Assembly: GCA_916613615.1 (NCBI GenBank)
Contig: OU744732.1
Span: 59,967,227-60,031,226 of the forward strand
Source: Steromphala cineraria
Taxonomy: Eukaryota > Mollusca > Gastropoda > Trochida > Trochidae
DNA: 64,000 bases
Reading direction: 5' to 3'
Shown here: positions 13,401 to 26,946 of the stretch, one piece after another
How the letters are laid out: every line of letters begins with the position of its first letter
Numbering within the stretch: the first letter of the stretch is position 1
Made by a program: the position numbers and the translations under genes
Notes under the pieces: generated by a model
The model's database searches: none
Told to the model about the DNA's origin: nothing
What the model saw: the letters and a program-made list of their open reading frames with translations, nothing else

Positions 13401-13814
13401 GAAATATCAACAACATTATGCTTCATTTTTATGCTTTATAACAAAATTTTTGATATGTGAAAGTCAGCATGGTAACAAAGTTTTGTTTTCGTAATTTCGT
13501 CGCAACTCTTTGGCACACTAACGACAGATAATTTTGGTAAACAAACAGTGCCATTGCAACTTAAGTCGTTATGCTTTTAAATGTCAACATCATAAAAAAA
13601 CTGGAATACATTATTCATAAAACCTGTTATCTTTATATCGTTTGGATTTTTTTAAGTTAACTTATACAAGCTTTTTTAAAAGCAAAACATTTTAGATAAA
13701 AACTGAATGAAGTTGCAACAATAATTGTAATGTGTATCGTACATACATACATATATACATTCACAGTGTTAACTAGAAATTTGGAATATTTTGCCTACGT
13801 TGTTTGCTTGTAAG
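10487..13814. other. GC-richer intergenic DNA, no gene resolved
   Basis: Between about 10.5 and 12.9 kb the base composition is visibly less AT-rich than in the rest of the window, which may mark decayed coding or mobile DNA. A stretch near 12,130-12,170 reads NSAPGKIGMNGI, weakly like the first conserved block of reverse transcriptases, but no further block follows. The interlocking short frames at 11.8-12.1 kb carry no motif. No gene is called. Confidence 0.35.
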
Positions 13815-14010
13815 ATAAATGTAAATGATCATGACCGACCCCTGTGTAATGGAATAACACTAGAAACAGACCGACCGTGTCTTGTATCTTGGGGGTGTCT
13901 GGGAATATCATTATCTTTATTGTTCCTACCACTGACAGTTAGGCATGGATAGGCTAAGTGCTTTCGTAAATGAGGATAGACATTTGTTAATTACATGAGT
14001 AAAAGCAATA
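13815..14010 (+). repeat. Diverged copy of the 24,665-24,850 segment
   Basis: The order ATCATGACCGAC, CTTGGGGGTGTCTGGGAAT, TCATTATCTTTATTG and ACATTTGTTAATTACATGAGTA is shared with 24,665-24,850 (ATGATCGACAC, GGACCTCTCTGGAAT, TCATTATCTCTATTG, ACATTTGTTAATCACATAAGTA). The match partner lies in a part of copy A that is absent from copy B. This suggests that segments related to the 13.4-kb unit also lie left of 19 kb. Confidence 0.6.
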
Positions 14011-14182
14011 ACAGTGATTTAGATTGTGTGGAAATACGATACGATTGGAGGCCTTGCATGTCTTGAACAGGCTTTCAATAAGTTCTTATATAATTACAAA
14101 AGTAAATATTATTTTTATTGGCCAACATCTTATTGTAAACGCTTAAGTAACTCTACACGTTAGCAGGCTTTTAGGGGTAAAT

Positions 14183-14428
14183 AAATAATAAATCACATAC
14201 GTGGTGTAAAGTTCAGTCATATCTTACACACAATTAATTAAAGGTGTTCACACTAAAATGGCTGCCAATGGACTTAATATTAATTTTCATAATTTGTTCT
14301 CTGACTATGGATGATTTGTGTGTTTGAAGGGATTTTTGACATTATAAAACAGATACATTTAGCATTTACGTACTATGATAAGTGAAAAACTGAAAACATA
14401 AAATTTAAAAAAACGCGCTACTGCCCCT
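14183..14428 (-). repeat. T1 element, 5'-truncated copy
   Basis: Inverted relative to the copies at 5158 and 8150. It contains TTAAAGGTGTTCACAC, the block complementary to CCATTGGCGGCC, and an intact right terminus GCGCTACTGCCCCT. The flanking TTAA has decayed to TTGA, and the left third is missing. Confidence 0.75.
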
Positions 14429-14433
14429 TTGAC

Positions 14434-15318
14434 ACACGCTATCCAATTGTGGATGACTTTATCTAATTATGATTCCTGGTATACTTTTCAGAGCATTGAT
14501 ATTCATTGGGTATGATCATTATCAAAAGCAGCTTGCGTTTAAAAAAGCATCTTCAAGATTGCTTAAAAATGTGCTTAATTAGTAGCATACAGCGTAATAA
14601 ATTAACATATTGACAGCATCTAAACTCTTAAATAAGAAGAAGGAAAGAAAAGTACTTCCGTGACGTTTTCTTTATATAAAGGTAATAAAGATTTAATCAA
14701 TACATCAAATGGCCTTTATATTTTCAGTGACATTTATGTACTGAACACACATTTAGCCTTAGCGGAATAGAATACCTCAGACGAAACCTTATCGAACCAC
14801 ACAGATGCCTCTTGATGTCTCTTTATAGTTAAAATAGATGAAAGCTTCCATCCTCCGAAACGAAGTGCTAGTGATGTACGCATATATGTATACGTATTTA
14901 TAAGTTTACAGTTCTTTTTAACTTATCTGCTGAACTTGTTGAGGGTTTTATTTGTTCAAAACCTCCGCAATAAATGCTGATTGATGCAATATAAATAGTT
15001 GAGAGGATAGAACATCAACATTTTAATGGTTGCATTGTCCATCTGCATATACATCTGACACTACGACGTGCGATATACAACGCATTCCATCGTTAGAACT
15101 GTAGTCAACACCAAATGTTTAAGGAAAGGCTCATAAGAGTTTATTATTGTCTATTGTTCAATAGTGTCTTACATCTTTCATTCTTCTTTCAAGTCCCTAA
15201 CCATAATCTGTATAATTGACTTACTATGTGGTAGTTATAAGACCTATTTTCCCAATCATGAGGGTATTTCTTGTTAGAGGTATGCAGTACCAGAAATCGA
15301 AGATATTATAAGAGTCTT
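14434..15318. other. AT-rich intergenic DNA
   Basis: Nothing recognisable in this stretch on either strand. Confidence 0.4.
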
Positions 15319-15319
15319 C

Positions 15320-15428
15320 ATGACATACTATGTTTACGACACGAGTGCATGAATACTACTGTTTCCCGAGCAAGAGCGATGGATATACTGATAATTAGGC
15401 ACGAGTGTCGTAAACATCGTATGCCATT
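15320..15428. repeat. ~105-bp palindrome (P2)
   Basis: The left arm CATACTATGTTTACGACAC (15324-15342) pairs with GTGTCGTAAACATCGTATG (15405-15423) at 18 of 19 positions, with further pairing outside (ATGA / CCAT). The centre contains CGAGCAAGAGCGA and the arm edge ACGAGTG, features shared with the palindromes at 40,144 and 56,031. It lies about 45 bp before the first recognisable base of the truncated LINE. Confidence 0.8.
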
Positions 15429-15473
15429 GGCACGAATATAATAATTATATACATTTTCCGAAGCCCGAAAGTA

Positions 15474-16963
15474 ATGAAACAACTAAAGACTACTACTCAG
15501 CATAGCGGTCACCGGTCATGTAGGCCATACATGTACGTCACACGTCATGATTTTTCGGAATCAACCAACAGCTTATTGTCAAACATGGAAGACTCGCAAG
15601 AAGAAACTGTGATAGGGGAAGATGAAGTATTGCTAAATTTTCTCCATGTCAAGACAAGGAAAGCAACAGGACCAGACGGCATACATGGCATCATCCTGAA
15701 ACACTGCGCGCGAGAGCTCTGTCAAGTATTCACCAGGTTATTTAATATATCTTTGCGTTCCCATGTTGTACCACTATTATGGAAAGTGTCAGAAATTATT
15801 CCTGTACCTAAACGGAAAAATCCAACAGAAATGAACGATTATAGACCCGTGGCACTGACGTCAGTGATCATGAAGTGTTTTGAGCAAAGCAAGACGGGGA
15901 GTTGAAGACGTCACATAATGTCTTCCACACAGAATTCTGGAACATCTCGAGACCCCTACTGCACATGCACGAATTTTTTAACTTCTCATCGGCATTTAAT
16001 ACCATGCAACCTCATATTCTAATTAGAAAGCTTGCGGCATTAAACGTTGATTCAAACCTCATCAAAAAGATCACAATATGTTAAAATAAAGAAGACGGTT
16101 TCAGGAAAACTCACTATAAATACCGGCGCTCCGCAGGGATGTGTATTATCGCCCGTACTGTTTATACTGTATACGAATGACTGCACTAGTGTCAACGAGA
16201 ACTGTTCTTTTTTTAAATATGCGGATGATTCAGCACTGACCTCCTGTCTATTCAAAGATGAAACAGCTTACATGAGCGAGATATCAAGACTCGTGAAGTG
16301 GTGTGAAGATAATTTCTCCAGTTAAATACAAAGAAAACAAAAAAACTTGTAATTGACTTCCGAAGAAATAAATCGACCAATACACCTATTGTTATCAACG
16401 GGGAAACGGTAGAGGTTGTCTCCAACTACAAAAATGTGGGTACACTAATTGATGATAAATTAACCTTCTCATCACATGTGGATTATATATATAAGAAGTG
16501 CCAAATGCGACTCCATTTTCTACGGAAGCTTAGGTCATTTAACATTGACTCTCGCTTGTTGTCTTTATTTTATTCAAGTAGTATTGAATCCGTTCTCGCT
16601 TTTAACATACAGCCGTGGTGTGGAAATTTGTCTTTGCAGGAAAATGGAAGACTGAGAAAAGTGATCAACATTGCAGGAAAATGTTTAGGGAGACAATTTG
16701 ATACGTTAGAATCAATCTATTCACATAGTCTCATGCATGCGGGAAAAAAAATAATTTCAGATAACGATCACTACCTGCATAGTTGCTACAAACTTCTTCC
16801 ATCCGGACGACGCTACCGAGTTCCGAGTGTAAAATTAAGGCGCACCAAGATGTCATTCATTCCAGCAAGCATTACTCATTTAAATATCTTAATTATACTG
16901 TTCCAGTCTGTCATACCCATGTACCATATGTTTATTGTTAATTGTCATTATTGTATATTTTAG
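15474..16963 (+). pseudogene. Broken LINE reverse transcriptase
   Basis: The RT reading runs through several frames: 15474-15905, a piece starting about 15,902, 16047-16325, and 16436-16963, with the sequence between 16,325 and 16,436 also coding-like. At least three frame changes or stops therefore interrupt it. Conserved blocks are visible: ATGPDGIHGIILK (block 1), MNDYRPVALTSVIMKCFE (block 2), TGAPQGCVLSPVLF (block 4), FKYADDSAL with the catalytic YADD (block 5), VGTLIDDKLTF, and the late motif LLPSGRRYRVPS typical of Rex1/L2-type LINE ends. The block around the first catalytic aspartate (FSSAFNTMQPHIL) has N where D is usual. It is non-functional. Confidence 0.85.
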
Positions 16964-17061
16964 CCTTTTTATATCCTGTTATATATTCTGTTTTACTACT
17001 GTGCTAAATTCATGACAATCCAAATTCCCTTACAAGGGCAATACAGATTTATCTTATCTTA
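15474..17061 (+). mobile_element. 5'-truncated CR1/L2/Rex1-like LINE
   Basis: A non-LTR retrotransposon fragment of about 1.6 kb. It starts within the reverse transcriptase region, runs through the C-terminal domain and ends in a short A/T repeat tail (TTATCTTATCTTA near 17,048-17,061). There is no poly(A). Truncation at the 5' end and a tandem-repeat 3' tail are typical of CR1/L2/Rex1-type elements copied by target-primed reverse transcription. The endonuclease domain is absent. I could not identify target-site duplications. Confidence 0.85.
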
Positions 17062-19419
17062 ACCCTGATGTCAAAACACTATTCATAACATGACTTCATC
17101 ATGAAAACAATATATAATGTCCAAGGCATCGTATGGAAAATATGAACCCCGATATGACTGCCTTCGTAGGTAATAAATAGTTATAGATTTCTAACCTATT
17201 GACAAGGAAGTTCTTATGCACCCGGTCTCACGGTACTTCTGTACTTTGTATATGTTGACAACATGAATAACATTATAAAAAGACTTTGCTTTTGTGTCTC
17301 CATACTGTCTGATAGACCGCCAATATAATTCAATCTTTGGGTCCTATAATACATCAATGACAACATGGAGACGAATTAGTAATTAATAAGAACACTTGCG
17401 CTCCAACGTGGCGACCAATTAACAGGATTGCAAAGTTTGCATTTCTATTTTGGTAAAGCATGAGAGACAATATGTTTATGAAAATATCGATATACATGCA
17501 AAATGGGGAAATGGTATTTTCTAACAAATGGATATGTGATTTTATTTCTCAGTCACATTAAGTTCTGTATTTGTGCAAGTATTTTGATAGAGAAAATGTC
17601 ACAGTAATGATTTAAAAGCATCATAAAGTACACTGATACTGGTTTATAAGAATTGAAATGAAACCTGTTAACCTTCAGGTAAAGTTTGCCAGACATAACA
17701 TAATGTTTAAGTTAAGATCAAACAGTAATATTAGTAGTTATTCTCATCATTACATATGTCACAGACAACACAAAGTGCTATGTTTAAGTCATATTGATTC
17801 TATAGGCATCATCATGGCCTTTATTTGTAATATACTATGAGCTAGCAATTCATATCACCAAAGTAATCTAAATGTGTCATTTTTGTGTAGGAATGAGGGA
17901 TGTACTCCATGAGCTATAGTTTTGAAAATACATCTTTCAAAATATCTTTACACTATAAACTACGTGACATCATGATACTTTACACTACCTACGAAACTGG
18001 AAAACATTGTCTTTATTTAAAAAAAACCAAAAACTAAAGGTCTATGTTCTTCAAGCTCTGTCTTTCTGTCTCTTTTGTACTCTCTGTATAGCAGTTTCGA
18101 TTCTCGTTCACGCTTTCTCTCTGTTGCCGGTTCAATTTTGGACTGCTTTGCTGACTATTTGACCTTTTAGTGAATGACAAGAAGACTATAGAACATGAAT
18201 AATGTTATAATTTTATGGTTAAAAGAATAAATGAATACTTACCAACAGTACGTCGAACCCATGATTTTCGTCGAGATATCTTTTTAGTTACGTCCAATAT
18301 TCATATTAACATCTTCACTGAAACAAGATGATACAAAATTCCCTTAATGATCCATGAATTACTCAAAATAATTTAGTAACAGATTGACAATTTACATGTA
18401 GGACAAACTAGCAATCATAAAATAAACTGAACATATGGAAACTGTCTACAGATACAATCCAATTCGATGGTTTCCTATTTTCATTTAAAGTTTGATGTAC
18501 ATGTATGTTGCAAAATTTGCTTTAAAAAAAAGATATTAAGTAAAATGTGTGCATTAATCCGTTTGGAAAATTAACGGCATTTTGTCAACGTATATATTCA
18601 TTTAAAGGAGTTTATTACAAAGTGAACATAACCTGACATCAACTTTTTGAAATCATTCGAATTTTATATTTCTTGACTGCAAAGTTCATTGTAAATGATG
18701 AAATCGCCTTTATTTCCTTTTCGTCTAAATACACATCAAAGGACACGGTATCAAAGGCATCAAGCGAGTTGGTGAACAACAAGCTGGGAAGTAGGAAAAT
18801 ATGCTTTACAATCGTGAAGATTAATGATACCTTGATGTCTTTCTTCACTCGCAAGTACAAAACACCATTTACTAGATACATCTTAATAAGAAACAAGTAG
18901 ACACATCACAACAATCGATCATGGATACAATTGTATATTTATATTTTTCATCGTTACTCTTTGTATTTGATTTTTATAAACCATCACTTTCCATTAGGGG
19001 AATCGCTGAATAATTGATAAAATACAACTTTCCCCTTTGATAAACTTTTACTCAGAATTCTCCTCTAAAGTAGTCTTCAGCTGTCATGTCTAATCATCTG
19101 CTACTAGTTCGACAACGACAGGCGCGGCTCACTGAATAAGTTGTATTGCTGCTTGCTGAATAAAATGGGGAAAAGTTTAAAAGGTTGACAATCTACCACA
19201 CACTGAGACATGTCAAAATGTGTCTCTGTTGACCCGGCAGTACATTTGGGTCCCTTATTTGGAAATGAAGGCAATGTGACAGTTAACCATAAAGGTTCCA
19301 TTTTTCAACTCGGTTGCCAACGCCAATTGAATAGAAATAAACATGTATTTGTCCTTACACCAGGGTAATTATGTCTTGCGTCTTGAGCTCTTCCTTGTTT
19401 TGTGTGAATTCAGTGGAAT
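17062..19419. other. AT-rich intergenic DNA
   Basis: No supported gene. The overlapping frames at 18.64-18.90 kb on the two strands are mirror readings of one AT-rich stretch. A minus-strand frame at 19,104-19,301 has several cysteines but no splice support or motif. Confidence 0.35.
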
Positions 19420-19882
19420 ATAAGTATCCTCGTTATTCTTGATTTCAAATAGCATGTGTAAGTAAGTAAAACATCATGTTTCAAGGCCTACTGAGAATTC
19501 CATTTAGAAAATGAATAAAACTGTCCGGGACTCATTTTTATTCAACACCCGCAAATTTCGTCTGAACCGGCGACATTTAGTGTAGCTGTTCATTGCCATT
19601 AAACGTAGGGACATATATCTAAACAACCATTTATCTAAGTAATGTTACAATTGCTATTATTTCAACAAGTTTGTCTTTACGGACTGACTGACTTTTAGAG
19701 GGGAAAAACATTTCAATCACATTATGATTGTTTCCCGCTTTTTTTGAAGGTCACTTCTCACTGTGTGAAAAATGGCATCATGTACTGAGATATTGCGATA
19801 GCAAATAAATTTCAAACTGGTAAAAACCAACCTTGAAAACGTGGGATCTAGAGTAATCGAGGTAATCGTAGCGATTGCTTAA

Positions 19883-20241
19883 AGGGGCAGTAGCATCTTT
19901 TTAGGGAGAAATATAAGGTGATGTCAGGAAAATGAAAATAAATGGTTCCAATTGAAAGACACTGTATTTAAACTAAACGTAGCAGTAATAATTCATATAT
20001 ATAATGTAAAGTTAAGCCATGTGATTTCTTTTTCTTACACAAAATGAATTAAAGGTGTTCACACAAAAAAAGGCCACTAATGAATTTTATGTCAATCTTT
20101 ATACTTTGTCCTCTGACTATGGCTGATTGATTTGTGTAATGAGATTTTTGACAATATCACATTAATACATTTAGCATTAACGTCCAATTATCAGTAAAAA
20201 ATTTAAAATATAAAATTATCAAAAATCGTGCTACTGCCCCT
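19883..20241 (-). mobile_element. T1 element in copy A, with empty site in copy B
   Basis: A complete copy of 359 bp with TTAA at 19879-19882 and 20242-20245. The flanks GCGATTGC and GACCTCAAGACTTG meet in copy B as GCAATGGC-TTAA-GACCTCAAATCTT (TTAA at 48065-48068). The unoccupied homologous site thus has a single TTAA, which proves insertion at TTAA with duplication of those four bases. Confidence 0.95.
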
Positions 20242-20371
20242 TTAAGACCTCAAGACTTGATCGTCAGTGGACAACACTTCAGAGACATTTCTATTAGTCC
20301 AATATCCTCTAACAGTTGTGTATTCAGGAAGCTTTATTCTGTATGATCACTAAGAAGACTCGTTAGAGCTG

Positions 20372-20581
20372 TTGTATGAGATAAAAATCAATAAAGATTG
20401 TATGGGATTATTATCCAAAGACGATGAAGAAAGAAAGGTTTTTTGTCATTTTCCAATCATCGCTCAAACATATATTCTTATAGTTGTTATAGTTGTTTTC
20501 TCAAGGATATCGATTAGGACCAAAACAAGCAATGCATATTGTGCTTCTTGTAAACATATTTGTCATAATGATGAATACTGA
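20372..20581 (+). other. Open frame shared by copies A and B
   Basis: A 69-codon frame containing IINPIQ-free sequence of the type EIKINKD, FCHFPIIAQ, RISIR and KTSNAYC. The B counterpart (48,687-48,917) reads EIQINKD, FCHFAIIAQ, RISIR and KTSNAYC in frame, and a 9-nt length difference keeps the frame. No family is recognised and there is no clear start or splice context. It could be a relic exon or chance conservation of recently shared DNA. I do not call it a gene. Confidence 0.2.
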
Positions 20582-23500
20582 AATTAGCGAGAAATATTAT
20601 TACATGTTTTATATCATTCACGTTAACAATTCTGCACAACAAGTATAATAAGGAAGAAATTCATCTACAAAATTATGATATTTTACGTATTGATGGAATA
20701 TCAATCATCGAATTTCCATGTCTTATTTGTTCACATCTGTATTCTAAAGCATATACTATTTTTGATCTTTGTGGTCTCTTGGGGAATCATCTAACCCTGG
20801 CTCTATCAAAAAGCATAGCATTGACTTGCCGAGTCAATAAAAAATTATAGGGATATTTATATCCCACAAACATGTCAAGCTCACATAAAAGAACAATACA
20901 ATTTTGAATATGCCATAACATTTATTCTGAACAGAAATTGTATAACAAAATAGATAAAATAGAAAAATGAACTTTCATTGCATACATGAATTCATATTTC
21001 ATATAATGGCCTTAAGCTTTAGATTACAGTTGCACAAAGCGGTGTAAACATGACAGCAAAGCCTATTTTATGAGTTTCAATATCAGTTGCAGACTTTTGA
21101 CTAGAATCAATGTCTCACCCGGAACATTCTTACTTCTATATTAACTAAATTATCTTCAAAGAAAATATTTTCATATAATAACATTTTGCCGAGTGACCAT
21201 ACTTTGTCAAAACGTTAATTTTTATTTGAACTGTACTTGAAAGAAATAGGATTTCGTTCATCAGCCACCGAATTTATAATTATTCTGTCCTTGATCCTGA
21301 TGGAATGTTATTTAAAAATGATAACCCTTTTACTAATGCATAGATCCATTTTAGATAAAGTAGTTTACTAATTTCTATCATGAAACGTTCATGTCTTTTT
21401 CATATTTGGCATTTACGACTCATATTTGACTCTTGTCTAAGAATTATTAATTATTTGTGTATACCTTCTCATATTGTTTGTATCCCTTCTTCGATGGACA
21501 ATAATATTAACCTCTTACCTCTTTTTTACATTCCTAGTTTAACAAAATAATATTAAACTCACCGGCAACAGGAAGAGTCCTTTTGAATTGAACAAAAGGG
21601 TTGGAAGTGTGAAATGAAGTAAGTCTAGGTCACCAAACAATCTGTAAAACAGTGACCAATGGAAAGTTTATTTTGGCATAACCTTCATTGTGGGAGGATC
21701 AGGTTCGACTGAAGTGTTCTTCAATCTGTGACAAGCCATACGACGTTTACAATCACTGTTAACATTTAACGTTTTCATCATTTGCAATTCACATGGTGTT
21801 CATACGAAAAATGCAATTGTTTTTGTTTGTTTTGGGCATGTCCAATATCTCCACATCTCTCTGTTGATAGTTTGAGTTGGGTTTTTTCACATTGGTGATG
21901 ACCGTGATAATCTATGAGCATTTGTTTGAAAGTGTATCAACTGAATTTGAAGCAATGACAAAGCAACGTGATTACCAACTTGCTACAAGTTCTAATAGAC
22001 AGATTTTGATACCTTGTGCTTTGAGTGCATTGTTTGAAATATTTTCCATGAATATAGTTCCAAAAGTGGTACCTTTCTTTTGCCTGCCATTAGTTCCTAT
22101 GATTCCTTTTGTTTATAATTGAAACTAAATATTAAACCATTAACGCATAAGAAATTTTATTTATACACTTGATCTTAGTGGAATACGTTTTGTAATCTAC
22201 AAGCAACTTGCTTCATATAAATTCGAGCATCATTCGCCATTGGCCTGGTTGTTGCTGACATTATCATACCTTTTCAGGGTTACAGTTATTCACGCAAAAT
22301 ACCCTTGAAGTTTAACATGATTTAAATGTTCATTTCACAAACAATCTGCGTGTAAATCACAAAATTAAGCCAAAAAAATCTTAACCAACATATACCAAGA
22401 AAACCTAGTATCTTTATTATTTGATTCAATTGGAAACAAATAACATGATAACGTTAACATAAAAGGTATATTATATATCATTATGAACACGTATTAAAGA
22501 TGCACAAAACATTTTAAGGAAGAAGCTACTTTAGATTCAAAATGAAATTAAGTATTTTTATCCTGAATAATTGTTTGAATAATAACCGTTTATTGTTTTC
22601 TTTGTCGGTCATAAATTTTCATTATATCTCAACTCCTCTTATAAATTCATGGAAAGCCATGCACTTTGAATACCAAAACAAGAATTTAAAAAAGAACTAG
22701 CAAAATTGTTATTTTTCATTTGACGTGAACAATGCAATTAATTTCCTTGCCCTTTGTATAGAGAGTAAAGTTTCATGTTATTAGTGACATGACCATAAAT
22801 TCTTTACATAAATTCAATTCATCCAATTCTCTTCAGTGAAAGATTGAATAACGTTAAAAGGGAATCTCCGTGGTCTTAGTTGTTAAAGGTGTTATACAAA
22901 ATGAAGAAGACAAGTGACATTTTTATTTTAAAGAATCATGTCGCAGTTGCTAAATTACAAAATATGTAAGGTAAGGCTTTGAAAGTTCCTCAGTGAAATT
23001 GATATTTTAGATTATATTTCATATCTGCAAAAAGTGGTTTGTATTTTATATTAAACGTGACTTTGATATCAAAACGTAAAGGCAAAACGTACAAAATAAA
23101 CGTATAAGAGGATGTAGGCTTTTATATATCATGTCTTGCCTGGAAAAATGAATATCAATAAGGTAAGTGTTTACTGCGAAAATAAACTTTAAAAAACATC
23201 AAGATTGAGCAAATTATGATCTTGGTTACTGTCAAGTTCAATTTATATATCTTGATACAATGTTTGATCAGAATTAAATTCATACAGACAGATGTAAGTC
23301 ACATAATTCGTTCAGGACTTTAGCATGTGTCGCTTGTGATTTGTTTGTTAAAAAGTATTTGTCAATAACACGTTAATACTTTCCAACAACGTCTAATTTT
23401 TACGTTTAGTTGAGTACTTTTTAATCTTATCTGTGTCTGTATCTAAAATTGAAATAATTGTTCTTTATTTGCCAATGAAAACCGTACAAAGTATTAAATT

Positions 23501-26500
23501 TACTTTACTTTAAAAATGTTGCTTGAATGTGTTATAAAATGATTTTTGGTGGTCTTTTTTAGATTGTCATGACTATTCAGCAGTTTAAAAAGATGACAAC
23601 ATCGTAAAAAGAGTAAAACTTTACCTTTAACCAAGAAAATGTTGATATGTTGTATAACTTAGAACAGAAGCACGGTACGAATATCATGTATTTTTATTCA
23701 GGTTTAGCGAAGGAAATGTAGCTTTATTCGGCATAATATTCATATTTATTTAATTATTTTACTATACATGAACGTTACCAAAATTATTGATAAATTTTCT
23801 AACTTTCTAACTACCATTTAAATCTCTGAGTAAGTTAAGTTTAAGGACAAACTTTAAGACACCTTTATATACCGAACATTAGATTGCATGATATTTATCA
23901 ATCGAGCAGAGTGGAACATATTTATTACCAAAAGAAAACTTTTGATAAATGAAGTTTAATCCTGACATATCTGATAAGGCATTATTGGGTTTTGTTATTC
24001 ACTATTCTTACATTATCGAATTATTCATTCCAAAAGAGAGACATTGATATGGCCTGACAAAGCACTAACATCGATCTTGACATTTTGTCTATCCATATAT
24101 TCTCACATATTTACCATACAACACAGGAATCATATTTAACGTAAGGAAAGAGAGACCACATGGCGGTTGAAAACCTGATTGGAACCTATTGTAAGTGTCT
24201 AAAGACTACCTAATGCTTTGTGAAAGCAGACCCAGGTAATTCGTTAGGAAATGTAATCTTATTAGGAGAGCTTATTCATCAATTATGTATTCGACCATGT
24301 GTTTTAAATAACATTTTACAGTAGCAGCCTAAACTAACATTCCCATTCAAAGAGTGTCTTTGGGAACAAACTTAGTTTTGTAATATCACAAAATGAATAT
24401 ATACATTTTAAATGTTGTTTCGTATATCAGTACAAAAGGATGAAATGAACGATGTTGAGAAAGTAGAATGATACAAACAGGTATCTGAAAAACAAACTGT
24501 CAATTAGGATTTTGATAGTTTTAACTTTTTGTTATATACGTTTTTATTCATCATCTTTGTAATACGAAGTTCGATTGCATAGGAAATTAATTGTAACGAG
24601 ATGCTTATTACTTCAGATGTGACGTCAATAATTTGACATTTCATTTAACATTACTTCAACTGTTTAGGCCTAAGTCAAACGGCCATGATCGACACTACAG
24701 TAGTGAAATGCAATTGATCCGCTGGGGTCGTGTGTTACTAGGACCTCTCTGGAATTTCATTATCTCTATTGTCTCTGCACAAACAGTCAAGTGTTGTTCC
24801 TTGAATTTGGATAAACATTTGTTAATCACATAAGTACAATCAATACTCCTTACTCCAGATTTGTGTTCAAACATGACAGATAAAGGCAGTGCATGTGTTC
24901 ATGATATATTAGACAATGTATCGCATATAAATAAACATTCTTTCAAATAATTAAACCATACTTTGTTTTAACGTTTTTGTATCTGTAATGTTATGTTTTT
25001 ATGTAAGATTGTTCATTCAAAAATACCTTTAGTCTATTTATGACTCACTTAAGTATAAACTGCTTTTCGTTTATTTTGCCACTTAGTTTACAGAGATGAG
25101 TCTTTGAAACAATGATTAAGTTGGTTTTTGGTACTGACGAGAATTGAAAGCATTTTTACATCTTGCATGTTTTAAAATCCATATGTCCAACGTCAATTTT
25201 GTTCTAGTAATAATGTAAAAAGTCTTCTTTGATGTGTTTATTTACACAGAAGTGTAATATTTGAGAAAATTTTGTCCATTATTGCACATTATATGTTCAT
25301 GTACATGTATATATTTCAGGGTATTTATATCCCAATTGCCATCGATGATGGTTTGACAGTATAGAACGAAGTAACATATAAAACGACATATTCGATCGAT
25401 GTACAGACCACGATCGCCGAAGTTGCCATTCATAATATTATACAGGACAAGTACACGTGCTCAAGTCATCTGACCTGTATACGAAATGTGTACATTTATG
25501 TATACCATGTGACCATTCCAAAATACAGACTTGTATTTAGACAGTGTACCTTATTTTTCACCAGTCTCTTGTTTCCCCTTAAAACAAACTGAGATAGGAA
25601 ACTATTCATTATCCATCACTATGAATTTGCATGTTTTTTTCTATGAATGACAAAATTATTTCACATAGTTGAGAAATGATTCGTCTTTGAAATTGGAAAT
25701 GATGATCTGTTTATGTATTGACACACTGATGAAATAAAAATTACCAAAATATCAATGTCCCTTCTTCATACTATACAAGTAGCAACTAACGTCGTACTTT
25801 GAACCACAAAATGCTTCAGAGTAAAGAAATTTATAAAGTAAAGGTGCATGTTGTTACGCAAATATATATCAAAGCAAAAGTGTCAACAGTATTTGATTTA
25901 ATTCGAATTACGAAACGAAATGACAACTTGGATTAATAAACTTGGAATAAAGTTCTATTTGTTTGAGATTGTAGCTATACAATTAATATTTTACGTCGTC
26001 CAATAACAGTTGCAGAAGCAATGTCTCACTCCTATTATGTATATCACTCCTATCAAACCTTATAATCCTCGAACAAACACTGAATTCCTCCAAAGAATTC
26101 TTGATCATGTATGATAATTTAAATTTACGTTCTGTTTCTCCCGAACAGCTTATAAAAAAATAGGATTAAAAAAAAGTCTTTATGGTAATTTTCTTTTAAC
26201 ACATCGTCCTTGAAAGAAAAATATTAAAATGTTTTTTAAGATATGCAGAAACATTTTTTAGAAGTTTCATAATCCACACGTGATGTTGCAGCAATTAAAC
26301 GCCCTTCAAAACTTTTTCAGGAGAAACAAGATTTGTCATGTTTGTTGCTTGTTTTGCACATTTTCCACTTATTTTTTGTTGCTGTTTTTTCCCGGAATAT
26401 GGAGAAATAGAGAAAAAATGTTTTTACTTTGTAGTTATATGGTAGGCTCTCATTCAAACACCAACCTCCGTACCTGAATCTCAACTCACTAAGAACATCT

Positions 26501-26946
26501 TTTTATACTACATTGTATATCATCGTCTTGAAGTTTGCTGTTTCTTTGAGACAGACACCGTGTAGGAATTTTAATAAGCTCTTCTCGCCATAGCATAAGA
26601 ATACTCTTACAGCTTTGTCTTGAACGGCATTGGGAGGAATAACTGTAGTTTCTCTAATGAATAAATATGCTGGAAAGGTGAAAACATTGACTACGTATAC
26701 GATTACCTGAATTCATCTCGTTTGAGCCGTTCAATTGTTATGACTGATGTCATCATGACAATGTTATGTTCAAGTAATTGTAAAGTTTGCTTCCGTGAGC
26801 CAGATAGGAACTCAGTTTTTCGGCATTGCATGAGTTTACAGGCATTTAGGAATCTGATACTTAATACAAGAATAGGTTCCTTTTGCTGTTTATGTTGCAA
26901 AAGATATATAAGGATGTTGACAAGATCAACAATTTACTAAACGAAT

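Noticed and set aside
21877..22122. 81-codon frame in copy A with a hydrophobic end
   Set aside because: The homologous place in copy B (about 50,850-50,960) has frame-breaking changes, and there is no splice or motif support.
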